Positions 8,090 through 16,169 of a DNA stretch of 64,000 nt are shown piece after piece. Source of the DNA: Allofournierella_A excrementavium (lineage in GTDB: Bacteria; Bacillota; Clostridia; Oscillospirales; Ruminococcaceae); NCBI GenBank assembly GCA_019120375.1, contig DWVE01000013.1:20990-84989 (forward strand). The letters are read 5' to 3'. The notes beneath the pieces were generated by a model that searched no databases, was not told the DNA's origin, and saw only the letters and a program-made list of their open reading frames with translations. The position numbers and the translations under genes are program-made. The first letter of the stretch is position 1; the number at the start of each line of letters is the position of its first letter.

Positions 8090-8926
8090 TTATTCGCCCA
8101 GGTACTTTTGGATGATCTCCAGATACTCGTCGGGGTAGAAGCCGATCTCACCGGCAAAGCGGGTCAGGGCGATGAGGCCGCCGTCGATCTCGGGGATGGA
8201 GGCCAGCATCTCGGCGTTGTCGCTCTTGAGGCCGCCGCCGTAGACCACGGGGATGCCGCCGGTGCGCTCCTTGACGAAGCGGGCGATTTTTTCAATGTAG
8301 GGCTTGTCGGCCGGGGTCTTGCCGGGGCCGATGGACCAGATGGGCTCGTAGGCGATGACTACCTGGCTGGAGTCCACGCCCTCAAGGCCGATGTCCAGCT
8401 GCTCGCCCAGAACTTCCTGCCAGCGGTCCTGCTCCTCGCTCTTTTCGCCGATGCAGTAGAGCACCTTGAGGCCACGGGCGGTGGCGGCTTTGATCTCCTG
8501 GTTCAGCAGACGGTTCACCGCGGCGGTGTCCACCACGCCGGCCTCGGCCAGCACGCCGGCCTTGTCGTTCCGCTCCTCGCAGTGGCCGATGAGCACCCCG
8601 CCGCAGCCCATGGCCTTGGCGATGGAGGCGGGCCGGTTGGAGGTGAAGGCGCCGAAGTTTCCGCCCACGGCGGTGTCCGCCCGGTAGAGGCTCTGGCAGC
8701 CCACCTTGACAGGGCTCGCTTCACACAGGGCCGCCACGGCGTTCAGGATGTGGGCCTCGGGGAAGAACTGCACGAACTCGACTTTGGCGGGGTCGTACTT
8801 CTTCAGGCCCTCCTGGGTGCCTTCCACGATGGTCTTGGCCCACTCGTTCACCGGGGCCAGACGGTTCACGCCGCCCAGCTCCACCGGCACGTCGAAGCGC
8901 TTGAGGTTCAGAAAGATGTATTTCAT
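8090..8926 (-). CDS. triosephosphate-isomerase-like TIM-barrel protein
   Basis: 278 residues. The TIM catalytic residues are recognisable: Asn7/Lys9 (NLK), His115 (IGHCEER) and Glu194 (YEPIWSIG). The residues that bind the substrate phosphate differ: the YGGS loop is YGGG (229-232) and the LVGGAS segment near the end is LIALTR. The protein is also longer than normal TpiA (about 250). I therefore read it as an isomerase for a different small sugar or a modified triose, not the housekeeping enzyme. It sits 33 nt after the aldolase gene and 31 nt before the LarA-like gene. Confidence 0.8.
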   Translation of the reverse strand: MKYIFLNLKRFDVPVELGGVNRLAPVNEWAKTIVEGTQEGLKKYDPAKVEFVQFFPEAHILNAVAALCEASPVKVGCQSLYRADTAVGGNFGAFTSNRPASIAKAMGCGGVLIGHCEERNDKAGVLAEAGVVDTAAVNRLLNQEIKAATARGLKVLYCIGEKSEEQDRWQEVLGEQLDIGLEGVDSSQVVIAYEPIWSIGPGKTPADKPYIEKIARFVKERTGGIPVVYGGGLKSDNAEMLASIPEIDGGLIALTRFAGEIGFYPDEYLEIIQKYLGE

Positions 8927-8959
8927 AAGTCAGCGTCGCTCCTTTTCAAATCCCGTGGC

Positions 8960-10114
8960 TCAGATGCCTTCCTTGCGGTAGCGCTCGGCCATCTCGTCCA
9001 GGGTGACCTTCTCCACCAGCGGAGCCTTGCCCACGCTGCCGAACTCCACGATGAGGGTGCCGATGACCTCGCGCACGCCCTTCTCGATGCAGTCCACGAT
9101 GGCGGCCACGTCCGCGTCGGGCACGTTGCCGTACATGACGGTGTCCATGATGGGGGGCAGGAAGGCGCGGGGGTCGAAGGCCGACTTCTTCTCTTCCAGC
9201 AGCTTGTAGATGCCGCCGATGGAGGGGCTTTCCCGCAGCTCGGGACGGTTGTAGAACAGCTCCTTCATGTTGCGGGTGACGGCCAGACGGATGTCGGTGT
9301 CCACGTTGATCTTGGCGATGCCGCAGCGGGCGGCCTCCTTCAGCTGGGCCAGCTCGATGCCGTAGGCGTTCTGGATGTCGCCGCCCAGGTCGTTGATCTC
9401 CTTGACGATGTACTGGGGCACGGTGGAGGAGCCGTGGCTCACCAGGGCGCAGAAGATGCCCTCATGCAGCAGGCACTCCTTGGTGGCGATGGCGATCTCC
9501 TTGCGCAGCTTCGCGCCCTTGCCCTTGTTGGCGCCGTGCATGGTGCCGTAGCTGATGGCCAGGGCGTCCACTTTGGTCTTCTTGATGAACTCCACCGCGT
9601 CCAGGGGGTTGGTGTAGGTGGAGCCGGCGCTGAACACGTGGTCCTCCACGCCCGCCAGCACGCCCAGCTCGGCCTCGACGGTGACGCCCCGCTCGTGGGC
9701 GTACTTGACCACCTCGCGGGTGATCTCGATGTTCTCCTCAAAGGGCAGGCTGGAACCGTCGATCATGACGGAGGTGTAGCCGCCGGCGATGGCCGCCTTG
9801 CAGCTCTCGAAATTGCGGCCGTGGTCCAGGTGCAGGGCCACGGGGATGGGGCTGCCCTCGCCGTACTTCTTCACCGCCGCGCCGATGTTGGCCGCGCCCT
9901 TGATCTTGTCTTCCAGGGTGGCGTTCATGAAGTCGGTGCGGCCGCCCATGAAGCCGTTGGCCAGGTCCGCGCCCTGCAGGATGGCGGCGGAGCGGAACAT
10001 CTCATGCACCTCGATGGCGGCCTTGGCCTGGGCCACGGCGTTCACGTTGAAGGCGCCCTGGGCGTAGTGATATTTCTCGGTGGCTTCCAAAATCGCGCGA
10101 AGGGGTACCAGCAT
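8960..10114 (-). CDS. class II fructose-bisphosphate-aldolase-family enzyme
   Basis: 384 residues, longer than typical FbaA/GatY enzymes of about 285-350. Zinc ligands His98 (LHLDHG), His193 (YGTMHG) and His227 (VSHGSS) and catalytic Asp97 are present, as is the DHAP-phosphate-binding segment INVDTD (near 269-274). It should cleave a ketose 1-phosphate into DHAP and an aldehyde. The conserved DHAP end next to altered phosphate loops in its operon partners suggests a substrate unusual at the other end. It lies between the ManA-like gene (93 nt gap) and the TIM-like gene. Confidence 0.85.
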   Translation of the reverse strand: MLVPLRAILEATEKYHYAQGAFNVNAVAQAKAAIEVHEMFRSAAILQGADLANGFMGGRTDFMNATLEDKIKGAANIGAAVKKYGEGSPIPVALHLDHGRNFESCKAAIAGGYTSVMIDGSSLPFEENIEITREVVKYAHERGVTVEAELGVLAGVEDHVFSAGSTYTNPLDAVEFIKKTKVDALAISYGTMHGANKGKGAKLRKEIAIATKECLLHEGIFCALVSHGSSTVPQYIVKEINDLGGDIQNAYGIELAQLKEAARCGIAKINVDTDIRLAVTRNMKELFYNRPELRESPSIGGIYKLLEEKKSAFDPRAFLPPIMDTVMYGNVPDADVAAIVDCIEKGVREVIGTLIVEFGSVGKAPLVEKVTLDEMAERYRKEGI

Positions 10115-10207
10115 AATTTTTACCTCATTTCTTTCATCGGGCGGGCGGTGGGCCCGCGGTGTTTTGTGAGCGCCGCGGCAAAGGGCGGCGCAGCTTTGCG
10201 TTGTTTG

Positions 10208-11278
10208 TCAGGGCGCGGGCGGGATGCACTCCAGCACCGCCAGCTCGTCCCCCTTGGGGGTGAGGGTGTAGTCCCCCACGCCGGCGGGCACGAACACCTC
10301 GGTGCCCTGTTTGAGGGGCAGCGTCACGCCGCCGCCGGAAAGTTCGCCCTCGCCTTTTTCCACCAGCAGCACCCGGAAGGAGGGGTTTTTCCGGGGGCAG
10401 GGGCCAAGGGCCCGCATCCGCACAAGGCCGAAGCAGTCGGTGGCGTCGGGGCCGATGAGGGTGGTCTCCTCCCCGCCGGGGACGGGCCGCCGGGCCGGGG
10501 CAAGGAAGTATTTTTCCCGCACCGCCTCTTTGGGGGCGGCGGCGGAAAAGTCGAAGCAGTCCAAAAGGGCCTCCATCCCCGCGCCGCCGTGCAGGCTCTC
10601 GGGGGGCAGGCGGCTGCCGTCCGGGCGGATGTACTCCGCCCGCAGGGTGATGTCGGTGGGTTCCTGTATCTCCGCCACAAGGCTGTTCGCGCCCATGGCG
10701 TGGGGCAGGCCTGCCGGGATGAAGACCACGTCGCCGGGGGCGATGGCGAACTGATGCAGGCAGCCCAGGATGGCCGCCGTGTCCTGCTGTTCGATGAGGG
10801 CGGCGAAGCCTTTCCGCGTCACGCCGGGGCGAAAGCCTGCCCAGATGTACGCCTCGCCTTCGGTGGCCAGCACATACCAGGCCTCGGTCTTGCCGTGGGG
10901 CCAGCGGAAGTATTTTTCCGCTTTGGCCTTGTCCGGGTGGGCCTGCACCAGCAGGCGCTGACTGGAGTGGAGCAGCTTTAGCAGAAAGCCCACATCCGCC
11001 CCGAAGGCCGCCGCGTGGGCTCTGCCCAGAAAGGCCGCCGGGTCCTTTTGCAGTTCCACGGCAAGGCAGCCGCCGCCGTCTTCGGGCAGGATGTAGGAGC
11101 GGCTGTCCGCCGCGCCGGGCAGGGTGGACTGCACCGTGCTGGCCACCCACATCTGGCTGGCCCCGGGCACCGCGCCCCGGGCAAGACCCAGGAACTCATC
11201 AATCATCTCACCGCCGGGCAGCAGGTAGTTCACCCGGTTTGACGCAAGGCGGAAGGGCCGGGCCGAAAGGCCGTTCAT
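10208..11278 (-). CDS. class I mannose-6-phosphate isomerase family protein (ManA-like)
   Basis: 356 residues of the type I phosphomannose isomerase cupin fold. Zinc ligands are recognisable: Gln112 and His114 (VQAHPD), Glu132 (KTEAWY) and, on the later strand, the PAGLPHAMG segment with His193. It starts in a 4-nt overlap with the stop of the glucose-6-P-isomerase-like gene, so the pair is translationally coupled. It interconverts an aldose and ketose phosphate or an analogue; in this operon the true sugar is open. The 93 nt after the stop hold only a GC hairpin. Confidence 0.8.
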   Translation of the reverse strand: MNGLSARPFRLASNRVNYLLPGGEMIDEFLGLARGAVPGASQMWVASTVQSTLPGAADSRSYILPEDGGGCLAVELQKDPAAFLGRAHAAAFGADVGFLLKLLHSSQRLLVQAHPDKAKAEKYFRWPHGKTEAWYVLATEGEAYIWAGFRPGVTRKGFAALIEQQDTAAILGCLHQFAIAPGDVVFIPAGLPHAMGANSLVAEIQEPTDITLRAEYIRPDGSRLPPESLHGGAGMEALLDCFDFSAAAPKEAVREKYFLAPARRPVPGGEETTLIGPDATDCFGLVRMRALGPCPRKNPSFRVLLVEKGEGELSGGGVTLPLKQGTEVFVPAGVGDYTLTPKGDELAVLECIPPAP

Positions 11279-12555
11279 CTGCCCTTGACGCCGGGCTTGC
11301 CCAGCGCCGCGAACATGCTGCGCTTATATTCCTCCACGCCCTCCTGGTCGAAGGGGTCCACTCCCAGCAGCCGGCCGCTGAGGGCGCAGGCCACCATGAA
11401 GAAGTAGTAGACAAGACCGAAGGTGCGCTCGTCGATGCGGGGCAGACGCAGCACCATGCAGGGCACCCCGCCGGCGGCGTGGGCCTGGATGGTGGCCTTT
11501 TCCGCCGCACGGTTGATGTTGGCAAAATCCATACCGTCCAGATAGTCGAAGCCGTCGCCGAAGTCCGGGTCCGGCTCGATGACCACCGAAGCGCCGGGGT
11601 CGTCCACCGCCAGGAAGGTCTCGGTCATGAAGCGCAGGCCGTCCTGCATGTACTGGCCCATGCTGTGCAGGTCCTCGGAGTTTATCATGGAAGCGGGCAG
11701 CATGCCCTTCTTCTCCTTGCCCTCGCTCTCGCCGAAGAGCTGCTTCCACCACTGCTCGGCCCAGAACAGGCGCGGCTCAAAGGCGGTGAGCATCTCCACC
11801 TGGAAGCCCCGGCGGTAGAGCGCGTAGCGCACCGCGGCGTACTCGGCGGCAAGGCCGCCTTCGGTCTTGGCCAGCTCCTCTTCCATGGCGACGCCGCCGG
11901 CGAGGTAGGCGTCCACGTCCAGGCCCGCCACCGCCAGGGGCAGCAGGGCCACCGGGGTGAAGGCGGAGTAGCGCCCGCCCACCCGGCGGGGGAAGTGGAG
12001 GAAGGTGCAGCCGTTCTCTTTGGCGATCTCCTCCAGGCGGGAGCCCACGGTGCCGGTGAGGATGACCCGTTTGGCCATCTCCTCTTTGGAATAGCGCTTT
12101 GCCATGGCGGCGCGCAGCACACGGTAGTGGCTGCCCGGCTCCAGGGTCTCGAAGTTCTTGGCGATGACGTCGATGTAGACGCTCTTGCCCTCGATGGCTT
12201 TCAGCACCTCGGCCACCCCGTGGGCGGACAGGGTGTTGCCCGCATAAAGAATAGCGGGGCCGCCGGGCTTTTTCACCGCCTCGATGAGGGCACGGGCGGC
12301 CTGGTTGGAACCGCCCACGCCCACCAGCACGAACACCTCGGCGTTCCGACGGATTTCAGCGGCCTTCTCTTTGATGAGGTCCAGCTGCCGGGCGGCCTCG
12401 GCGCAGTGGAACCAGCCGGTGACGGGCCAGTCCTTGTCCTCGCTGCCCAGGGCGGCCAGCCGGCGGTACTCCGCCTTCGCGGCCTCCAGCGCCGCCTCCA
12501 CGTCTCCCGGTGCGGCCATGCGCCGGGCGAGGTCAGCATCCAGATTCAGATTCAT
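11275..12555 (-). CDS. glucose-6-phosphate-isomerase-family protein with an altered phosphate loop
   Basis: 426 residues aligning with the short Firmicutes Pgi type: GVGGSN (79-84), GGRYSAFTP (193-201) and the FGESEGKE...LHSMGQY stretch are all there. The canonical phosphate-binding loop SKSGTTTE is replaced by AKNFETLE (132-139), removing the Ser/Thr residues that hold the substrate phosphate. The ATG at 12555 follows GGGAGG. It is the first gene of the operon and is preceded by a promoter with the GTATGA palindrome. I infer an aldose-ketose isomerase for a sugar not carrying a normal 6-phosphate. Whether the genome has a separate canonical pgi cannot be seen here. Confidence 0.75.
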   Translation of the reverse strand: MNLNLDADLARRMAAPGDVEAALEAAKAEYRRLAALGSEDKDWPVTGWFHCAEAARQLDLIKEKAAEIRRNAEVFVLVGVGGSNQAARALIEAVKKPGGPAILYAGNTLSAHGVAEVLKAIEGKSVYIDVIAKNFETLEPGSHYRVLRAAMAKRYSKEEMAKRVILTGTVGSRLEEIAKENGCTFLHFPRRVGGRYSAFTPVALLPLAVAGLDVDAYLAGGVAMEEELAKTEGGLAAEYAAVRYALYRRGFQVEMLTAFEPRLFWAEQWWKQLFGESEGKEKKGMLPASMINSEDLHSMGQYMQDGLRFMTETFLAVDDPGASVVIEPDPDFGDGFDYLDGMDFANINRAAEKATIQAHAAGGVPCMVLRLPRIDERTFGLVYYFFMVACALSGRLLGVDPFDQEGVEEYKRSMFAALGKPGVKGR

Positions 12556-12619
12556 TGCACTTCCCTCCCTTATTTTCCGCCGCGGCGCAGCGCCGCGGTC
12601 ACAATCTCTTCCAGTTTTC

Positions 12620-12667
12620 ATTATACGGCACGGCGGCGGCAATTGCGAGTATGAAAAAGCCTCATAC
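12620..12667 (-). promoter_or_regulatory. promoter and palindromic operator of the pgi-like operon
   Basis: The -10 TATAAT is at 12620-12625 (minus strand). The palindrome GTATGA-N7-TCATAC occupies 12649-12667, separated from the -10 by 23 nt, so it abuts the -35 position where no consensus hexamer exists. The same geometry recurs at three other promoters (19.0, 22.7 and 24.6 kb), which suggests activation by a shared regulator. Confidence 0.75.
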
Positions 12668-12671
12668 TAAT

Positions 12672-12704
12672 AGAAAAAAGACTCCCCGCAGGGCGGGGAG
12701 TCAG
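12672..12704 (-). terminator. terminator of the nagB-nagA-tauE group
   Basis: A 10-bp perfect stem, GACTCCCCGC with its complement, around a 3-nt loop, followed on the minus strand by six T residues. It separates the tauE copy 2 gene from the pgi-like promoter. Confidence 0.9.
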
Positions 12705-12724
12705 TGATTTTTCCCAAAAAGGGG

Positions 12725-13456
12725 TCAGCCGGTGATGAGGATGTAGCAGCCCATCACCAGCATGAAGGCGTAGACCAGCTTTTTTATCTTTTCCAGCGGC
12801 AGGGCGCGGAACACCGCGAGGCCCGCGGCGGTGCCCACCGCAAGGCCCGCCAGCGCCGCGCCGGTGCACTGCAATGCCAGCGCGTCCACGTTGCCCATCC
12901 ACAGGTGCTGGGCCACCAGCCACAGGCTGGTGAGGATGAAGTACATCTGGGTGGTGGCGGTGTACTCCTTCTTGTCCTGGAAGGCGGCCAGATAGTAGAC
13001 CACGATGGGCGGCCCGCCGATGCTGAACATGCCGGCGGAAAGGCCCGCCACCCCGCCGGCGATGAGGCCGGCGGCCAGGGTGGGCCGCACCCGGAATTTT
13101 TCGGAAAAGAAGATGAAGTAGACCGCCAGCGCCATCAGCGCGGCGCCCAAAAGGCGGCGCAGCACCGTGTCCGGGCTGCCGGACATGATTTGCAGGCCCA
13201 GCCAGTTGGTGAAGAAGGAGGCGGCGCAGGGGGCGATGAGCTGCCGCCAGTTGATGGAGCGGCGGTAGCGCACCGCGATGACCACGCAGAGGGCCAGGGC
13301 GGCCAGCAGCTCCACCACCAATGCGGTCTTGTAGGGCAGGAACAGCGGCCACAGGGCCATCACGGTGACGGCGTAGCCGAAGCCGGTGGAGGCCTGCACA
13401 AAGCTGCCCGCCACCGAGATGAGCCCCACCAGCGCCAGGGTCAGCGGGGCGGTCAT
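12725..13456 (-). CDS. TauE/SafE-family anion exporter (copy 2)
   Basis: 243 residues with about eight membrane segments. The two signature regions are ASTGFGYAV near residue 23 and FSIGGPPIVVYY in the second half, typical of TauE/SafE. The start overlaps the nagA stop by 4 nt (ATGA), so it is co-translated with nagA. Export of an anion released during amino-sugar or sulfo-sugar breakdown is an inference from context. It is clearly different in sequence from copy 1 at 5.7 kb. Confidence 0.85.
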   Translation of the reverse strand: MTAPLTLALVGLISVAGSFVQASTGFGYAVTVMALWPLFLPYKTALVVELLAALALCVVIAVRYRRSINWRQLIAPCAASFFTNWLGLQIMSGSPDTVLRRLLGAALMALAVYFIFFSEKFRVRPTLAAGLIAGGVAGLSAGMFSIGGPPIVVYYLAAFQDKKEYTATTQMYFILTSLWLVAQHLWMGNVDALALQCTGAALAGLAVGTAAGLAVFRALPLEKIKKLVYAFMLVMGCYILITG

Positions 13457-14607
13457 TCGGCGGTGTAGACGGTGCGCCCGCCCACGATGGTGCGCAGAAC
13501 GGTGAGGTCCTCGCCCAGCACCACGAAGTCGGCGTCGCACCCCGGGGCGATGCGGCCCTTGCGGGGCAGGCCCAGCAGGTCCGCCGGGTTCTCGGTGAGC
13601 AGGGGCAGCACCTTTTCGGGGCCCTCGCCGGTGAACTTCACCAGATTCTTCAGCGCCTGGCCGGTGGTGAGGGTGCTGCCGGCGCGGGTGCCGTCGGAGG
13701 CCAGCTTTGCGTCGCCGTCCTCCACCACCACGTCGTTCACGCCCAGCTTGTAGTTGCCGTCCGGCAGGCCGGCGGCCATGATGCTGTCGGTCACGGCCAC
13801 CACCCGGTCCCAGCCCTTGCACTTGAGCAGGAGCCGCACGCTGGCGGGATGCAGGTGCCGCCCGTCGCAGATGGCCTCGCAGTACACGTCGCTCTCCAGC
13901 ACCGCGCCCATGATGGCCGGCTGATGCTGGTGGAACAGGCGCATGGCGTTGAAGGTGTGGGTGGCGCTGACCGCGCCGTTGGCGATGCACTCCATGGCGG
14001 CGTCGTACTCCGCGCCGGAGTGGCCGATGGCCACCTTCACCCGGGCGGCGATGTCCCGCACCATGGCGGGCACGCCCTCCACCTCGGGGCTGACGGTCAT
14101 GTACCTGATGGCCCCCTCGCCGGCGGCCTCGTACTTGGCGAAGAGCTCGGCCGAACCCTTCTGCAGCAGGTGCTCGGGCATGGCGCCCTTGTACTGGCTG
14201 GCCAGGAAGGGGCCTTCCAGATGCACGCCCAGAAGCTGCGCCCAGTCGCCCTCTTCCTTCATGGCGGCTTTGGCCTGGTCCAGGCACCAGAGGGTCTGCT
14301 CAGGCGTGTCGGTGAGCACGCTGCACAGCCAGCCGGTGGTGCCCTGGCTGGCAAAAAAGTGGCCGATGGTGCCGTTGAGCTGGGCGGCGGTGGCGGCGTT
14401 CACATCCACCCCGGCCGCGCCGTGGGTGTGGATGTCGATGAAGCCGGGCACAAGGCGCTTGCCGCCCAAGTCCAGCCGGGGGCAGCCCGCCGGGGCGTTC
14501 ACCTTTTCGGCCAGCTGGGCCACCCGGCCCTCTTCCACATAGACTTCACGGGGCACAAAGCGGTGGCCGGTGTAGACCAGCGCATTTGTGATGACGAACT
14601 GTTCCAT
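13453..14607 (-). CDS. nagA: N-acetylglucosamine-6-phosphate deacetylase
   Basis: 384 residues of the amidohydrolase superfamily. The motifs are complete: HTHG (His60/His62), HLEGPF with the metal-binding Glu, GHSGA, THTFNAM, the substrate loop DGRHLHP and VTDS with the catalytic Asp. It removes acetate from GlcNAc-6-P in the cytosol to give GlcN-6-P. It lies 27 nt after the nagB-like gene and overlaps the tauE copy 2 gene. Because the neighbouring nagB lacks its usual Asp, a modified amino sugar is possible. Confidence 0.9.
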   Translation of the reverse strand: MEQFVITNALVYTGHRFVPREVYVEEGRVAQLAEKVNAPAGCPRLDLGGKRLVPGFIDIHTHGAAGVDVNAATAAQLNGTIGHFFASQGTTGWLCSVLTDTPEQTLWCLDQAKAAMKEEGDWAQLLGVHLEGPFLASQYKGAMPEHLLQKGSAELFAKYEAAGEGAIRYMTVSPEVEGVPAMVRDIAARVKVAIGHSGAEYDAAMECIANGAVSATHTFNAMRLFHQHQPAIMGAVLESDVYCEAICDGRHLHPASVRLLLKCKGWDRVVAVTDSIMAAGLPDGNYKLGVNDVVVEDGDAKLASDGTRAGSTLTTGQALKNLVKFTGEGPEKVLPLLTENPADLLGLPRKGRIAPGCDADFVVLGEDLTVLRTIVGGRTVYTAE

Positions 14608-14634
14608 CTTGCTTTTCCTCCCCTGCCCGTTTGT

Positions 14635-15453
14635 TCAGAACGGCTGCTGCGAAGCGTTGGCGTTGGCGATGACCATCGCGTCGGGATGGCGCTGGATGAG
14701 GGTGGCCGGGAAGTGGGCGCTCACCTCGCCGTAGGCGGTCTGACGCACCACGGCCCGGTGCCAGTCGCGGAAGACGCCCAGGCGGATCTTCTTGGCGGAG
14801 AGGATCTGCTTCATGCCGATGGTGACGCACTTGCGGGGCATGGCGTCGATGGCGCCGTTGTAGTCGCCGATGGCGTTGGTGGTGCGGGTCTCGCGGCTGA
14901 TGATCAGCACGCGGGTGGGCAGCTGGGCAAACTCGTCGGGGCTCAGCTCGTCCTGGGGCTCGTTGAAGGCCAGATGGCCGTTGATGCCGATGCCGCCGAA
15001 GGCCACGTCCACGCCGCCTAAAGTCTCGATGACCCGCTGGATGTGCTCGGGGTCGTGGGGGTCGGGGAAGATGCGCTGCTCTTCGGGCATCAGCAGCTCG
15101 GGGTCAATTTTGGTGTAGACGGTGCGGTCCATGAAGCCGCGGAAGCTCAGGGGATGGCTCTTCTCCACCCACTCGCCCTCGTCGGTGAGGTACTCGTCCA
15201 TGTTGATGAACCAGCAGTTCTTCAGGCTGATGCGGTCACGGTTGACCAGCCGCACGAAGATGGGGTACTGGCCCACGGGGCCCACGGGGCAGATGAAGAC
15301 GGTGTGCTTGCCGGCGGCGTTGTTGGCCTTGATGGTGTTCACCATCTCCATGGCGATTTCGTAAAAGACCTCGCCGGAATCGCCCAGTTTGAGAACGGGG
15401 ACCTTGGCGTCCTTGCCCAGATCCGCGGCGCTGATGTGGAAGTATTCGTACAT
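14635..15453 (-). CDS. NagB-like glucosamine-6-phosphate deaminase/isomerase family protein
   Basis: 272 residues with the NagB/6-phosphogluconolactonase fold. Asp86 (NMDEY), His160 and Glu165 (GHLAFNEP) match NagB catalytic residues. The Asp of the GxDGH motif is Asn158 (GINGH), and the phosphate loop normally reading PTGGTP is CPVGPVGQ. These changes make ordinary GlcN-6-P deaminase activity uncertain. AAGGAG precedes the ATG at 15453. It follows the response-regulator gene by 50 nt and leads into nagA and tauE. It may be a NagB variant for a modified hexosamine or a related isomerase. Confidence 0.75.
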   Translation of the reverse strand: MYEYFHISAADLGKDAKVPVLKLGDSGEVFYEIAMEMVNTIKANNAAGKHTVFICPVGPVGQYPIFVRLVNRDRISLKNCWFINMDEYLTDEGEWVEKSHPLSFRGFMDRTVYTKIDPELLMPEEQRIFPDPHDPEHIQRVIETLGGVDVAFGGIGINGHLAFNEPQDELSPDEFAQLPTRVLIISRETRTTNAIGDYNGAIDAMPRKCVTIGMKQILSAKKIRLGVFRDWHRAVVRQTAYGEVSAHFPATLIQRHPDAMVIANANASQQPF

Positions 15454-15503
15454 GACGGTTCTCCTTTCTTTATCACGAGGGGGCGGCGGAAGGCCGCCCG
15501 GCG

Positions 15504-16169
15504 TTAAAACAGATGGGAAATGTTCAGCTGGCGTATCATCTCAACGATCTCCTTGGTGCGGGTGCAGCCGAACTTATGTAAGAGGCCCTTGATCTGGGTC
15601 TTGACGGTCACCACCTCCACACAGCGGATGGCGGCAATTTCCTTGACCTTTTTGTCCTGCAAGAGCAGGCGCACCAGCTCCCGCTCGGTGGAAGTGAGCT
15701 GGGAGACGTTGTTGATGAAGAAGAGCAGGCTCTGCTCCGAGCGGCGCAGCCGGTCGTACTCCCGGATGACGGTGGACTGCACCCGGGCGTTGAGCATGGG
15801 GTGGCCCGCCGCGGCGGCCCGGATGTGGGCCAGCACCTCCTCGTCCTCGGCGCCCTTGACGATGTAGTCCACCGCGCCGGTGGCCATGGCGGTGAGGATC
15901 ATGCGGTCGGTGTCGTGGGCGGTGAGGTAGAGGATGAGGCGGTCGGGGTCGGCGGCGTGGATGGCCTCGGCGGCCTGGATGCCGGCGGAGGTGCTCTCCA
16001 TCTCGATGTCCATCAAGATCATGTCGCTCTTGACGCTCTTCGCCAGCTCCACGATGCCCGCGCCGGTGGACGCCTGACCCACCACCTTCATGTCCGGCTG
16101 GGCGTTGAGCAGCTCGGTCAGGTCCTGCCGCAGCAGGTCAAAGTCGTCGGCAATGAGAATGGTGATCAT
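15504..16169 (-). CDS. NarL/LuxR-family response regulator
   Basis: 221 residues. The N-terminal receiver domain starts MITILIADDFDLL, with the acidic pair early, the phospho-acceptor Asp in LMDIEM (near residue 52) and Lys of the IVKGAE segment. A C-terminal LuxR-type helix-turn-helix follows at about 155-215 (LTSTERELVRLLL...VTVKTQIKGLLHKFG). It overlaps the kinase gene by 4 nt, so it is its cognate partner. LuxR-type regulators commonly activate from sites near -42; the shared GTATGA palindromes at about -45 in this locus are the best candidate targets (inference). Confidence 0.85.
   Translation of the reverse strand: MITILIADDFDLLRQDLTELLNAQPDMKVVGQASTGAGIVELAKSVKSDMILMDIEMESTSAGIQAAEAIHAADPDRLILYLTAHDTDRMILTAMATGAVDYIVKGAEDEEVLAHIRAAAAGHPMLNARVQSTVIREYDRLRRSEQSLLFFINNVSQLTSTERELVRLLLQDKKVKEIAAIRCVEVVTVKTQIKGLLHKFGCTRTKEIVEMIRQLNISHLF

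Noticed and set aside
7943..10981. 1012-codon plus-strand frame opposite the aldolase, TIM-like and ManA-like genes
   Set aside because: A GC-rich shadow of real minus-strand genes; no ribosome site or recognisable domain. The similar 1043-codon frame at 39838-42969 was rejected for the same reason.
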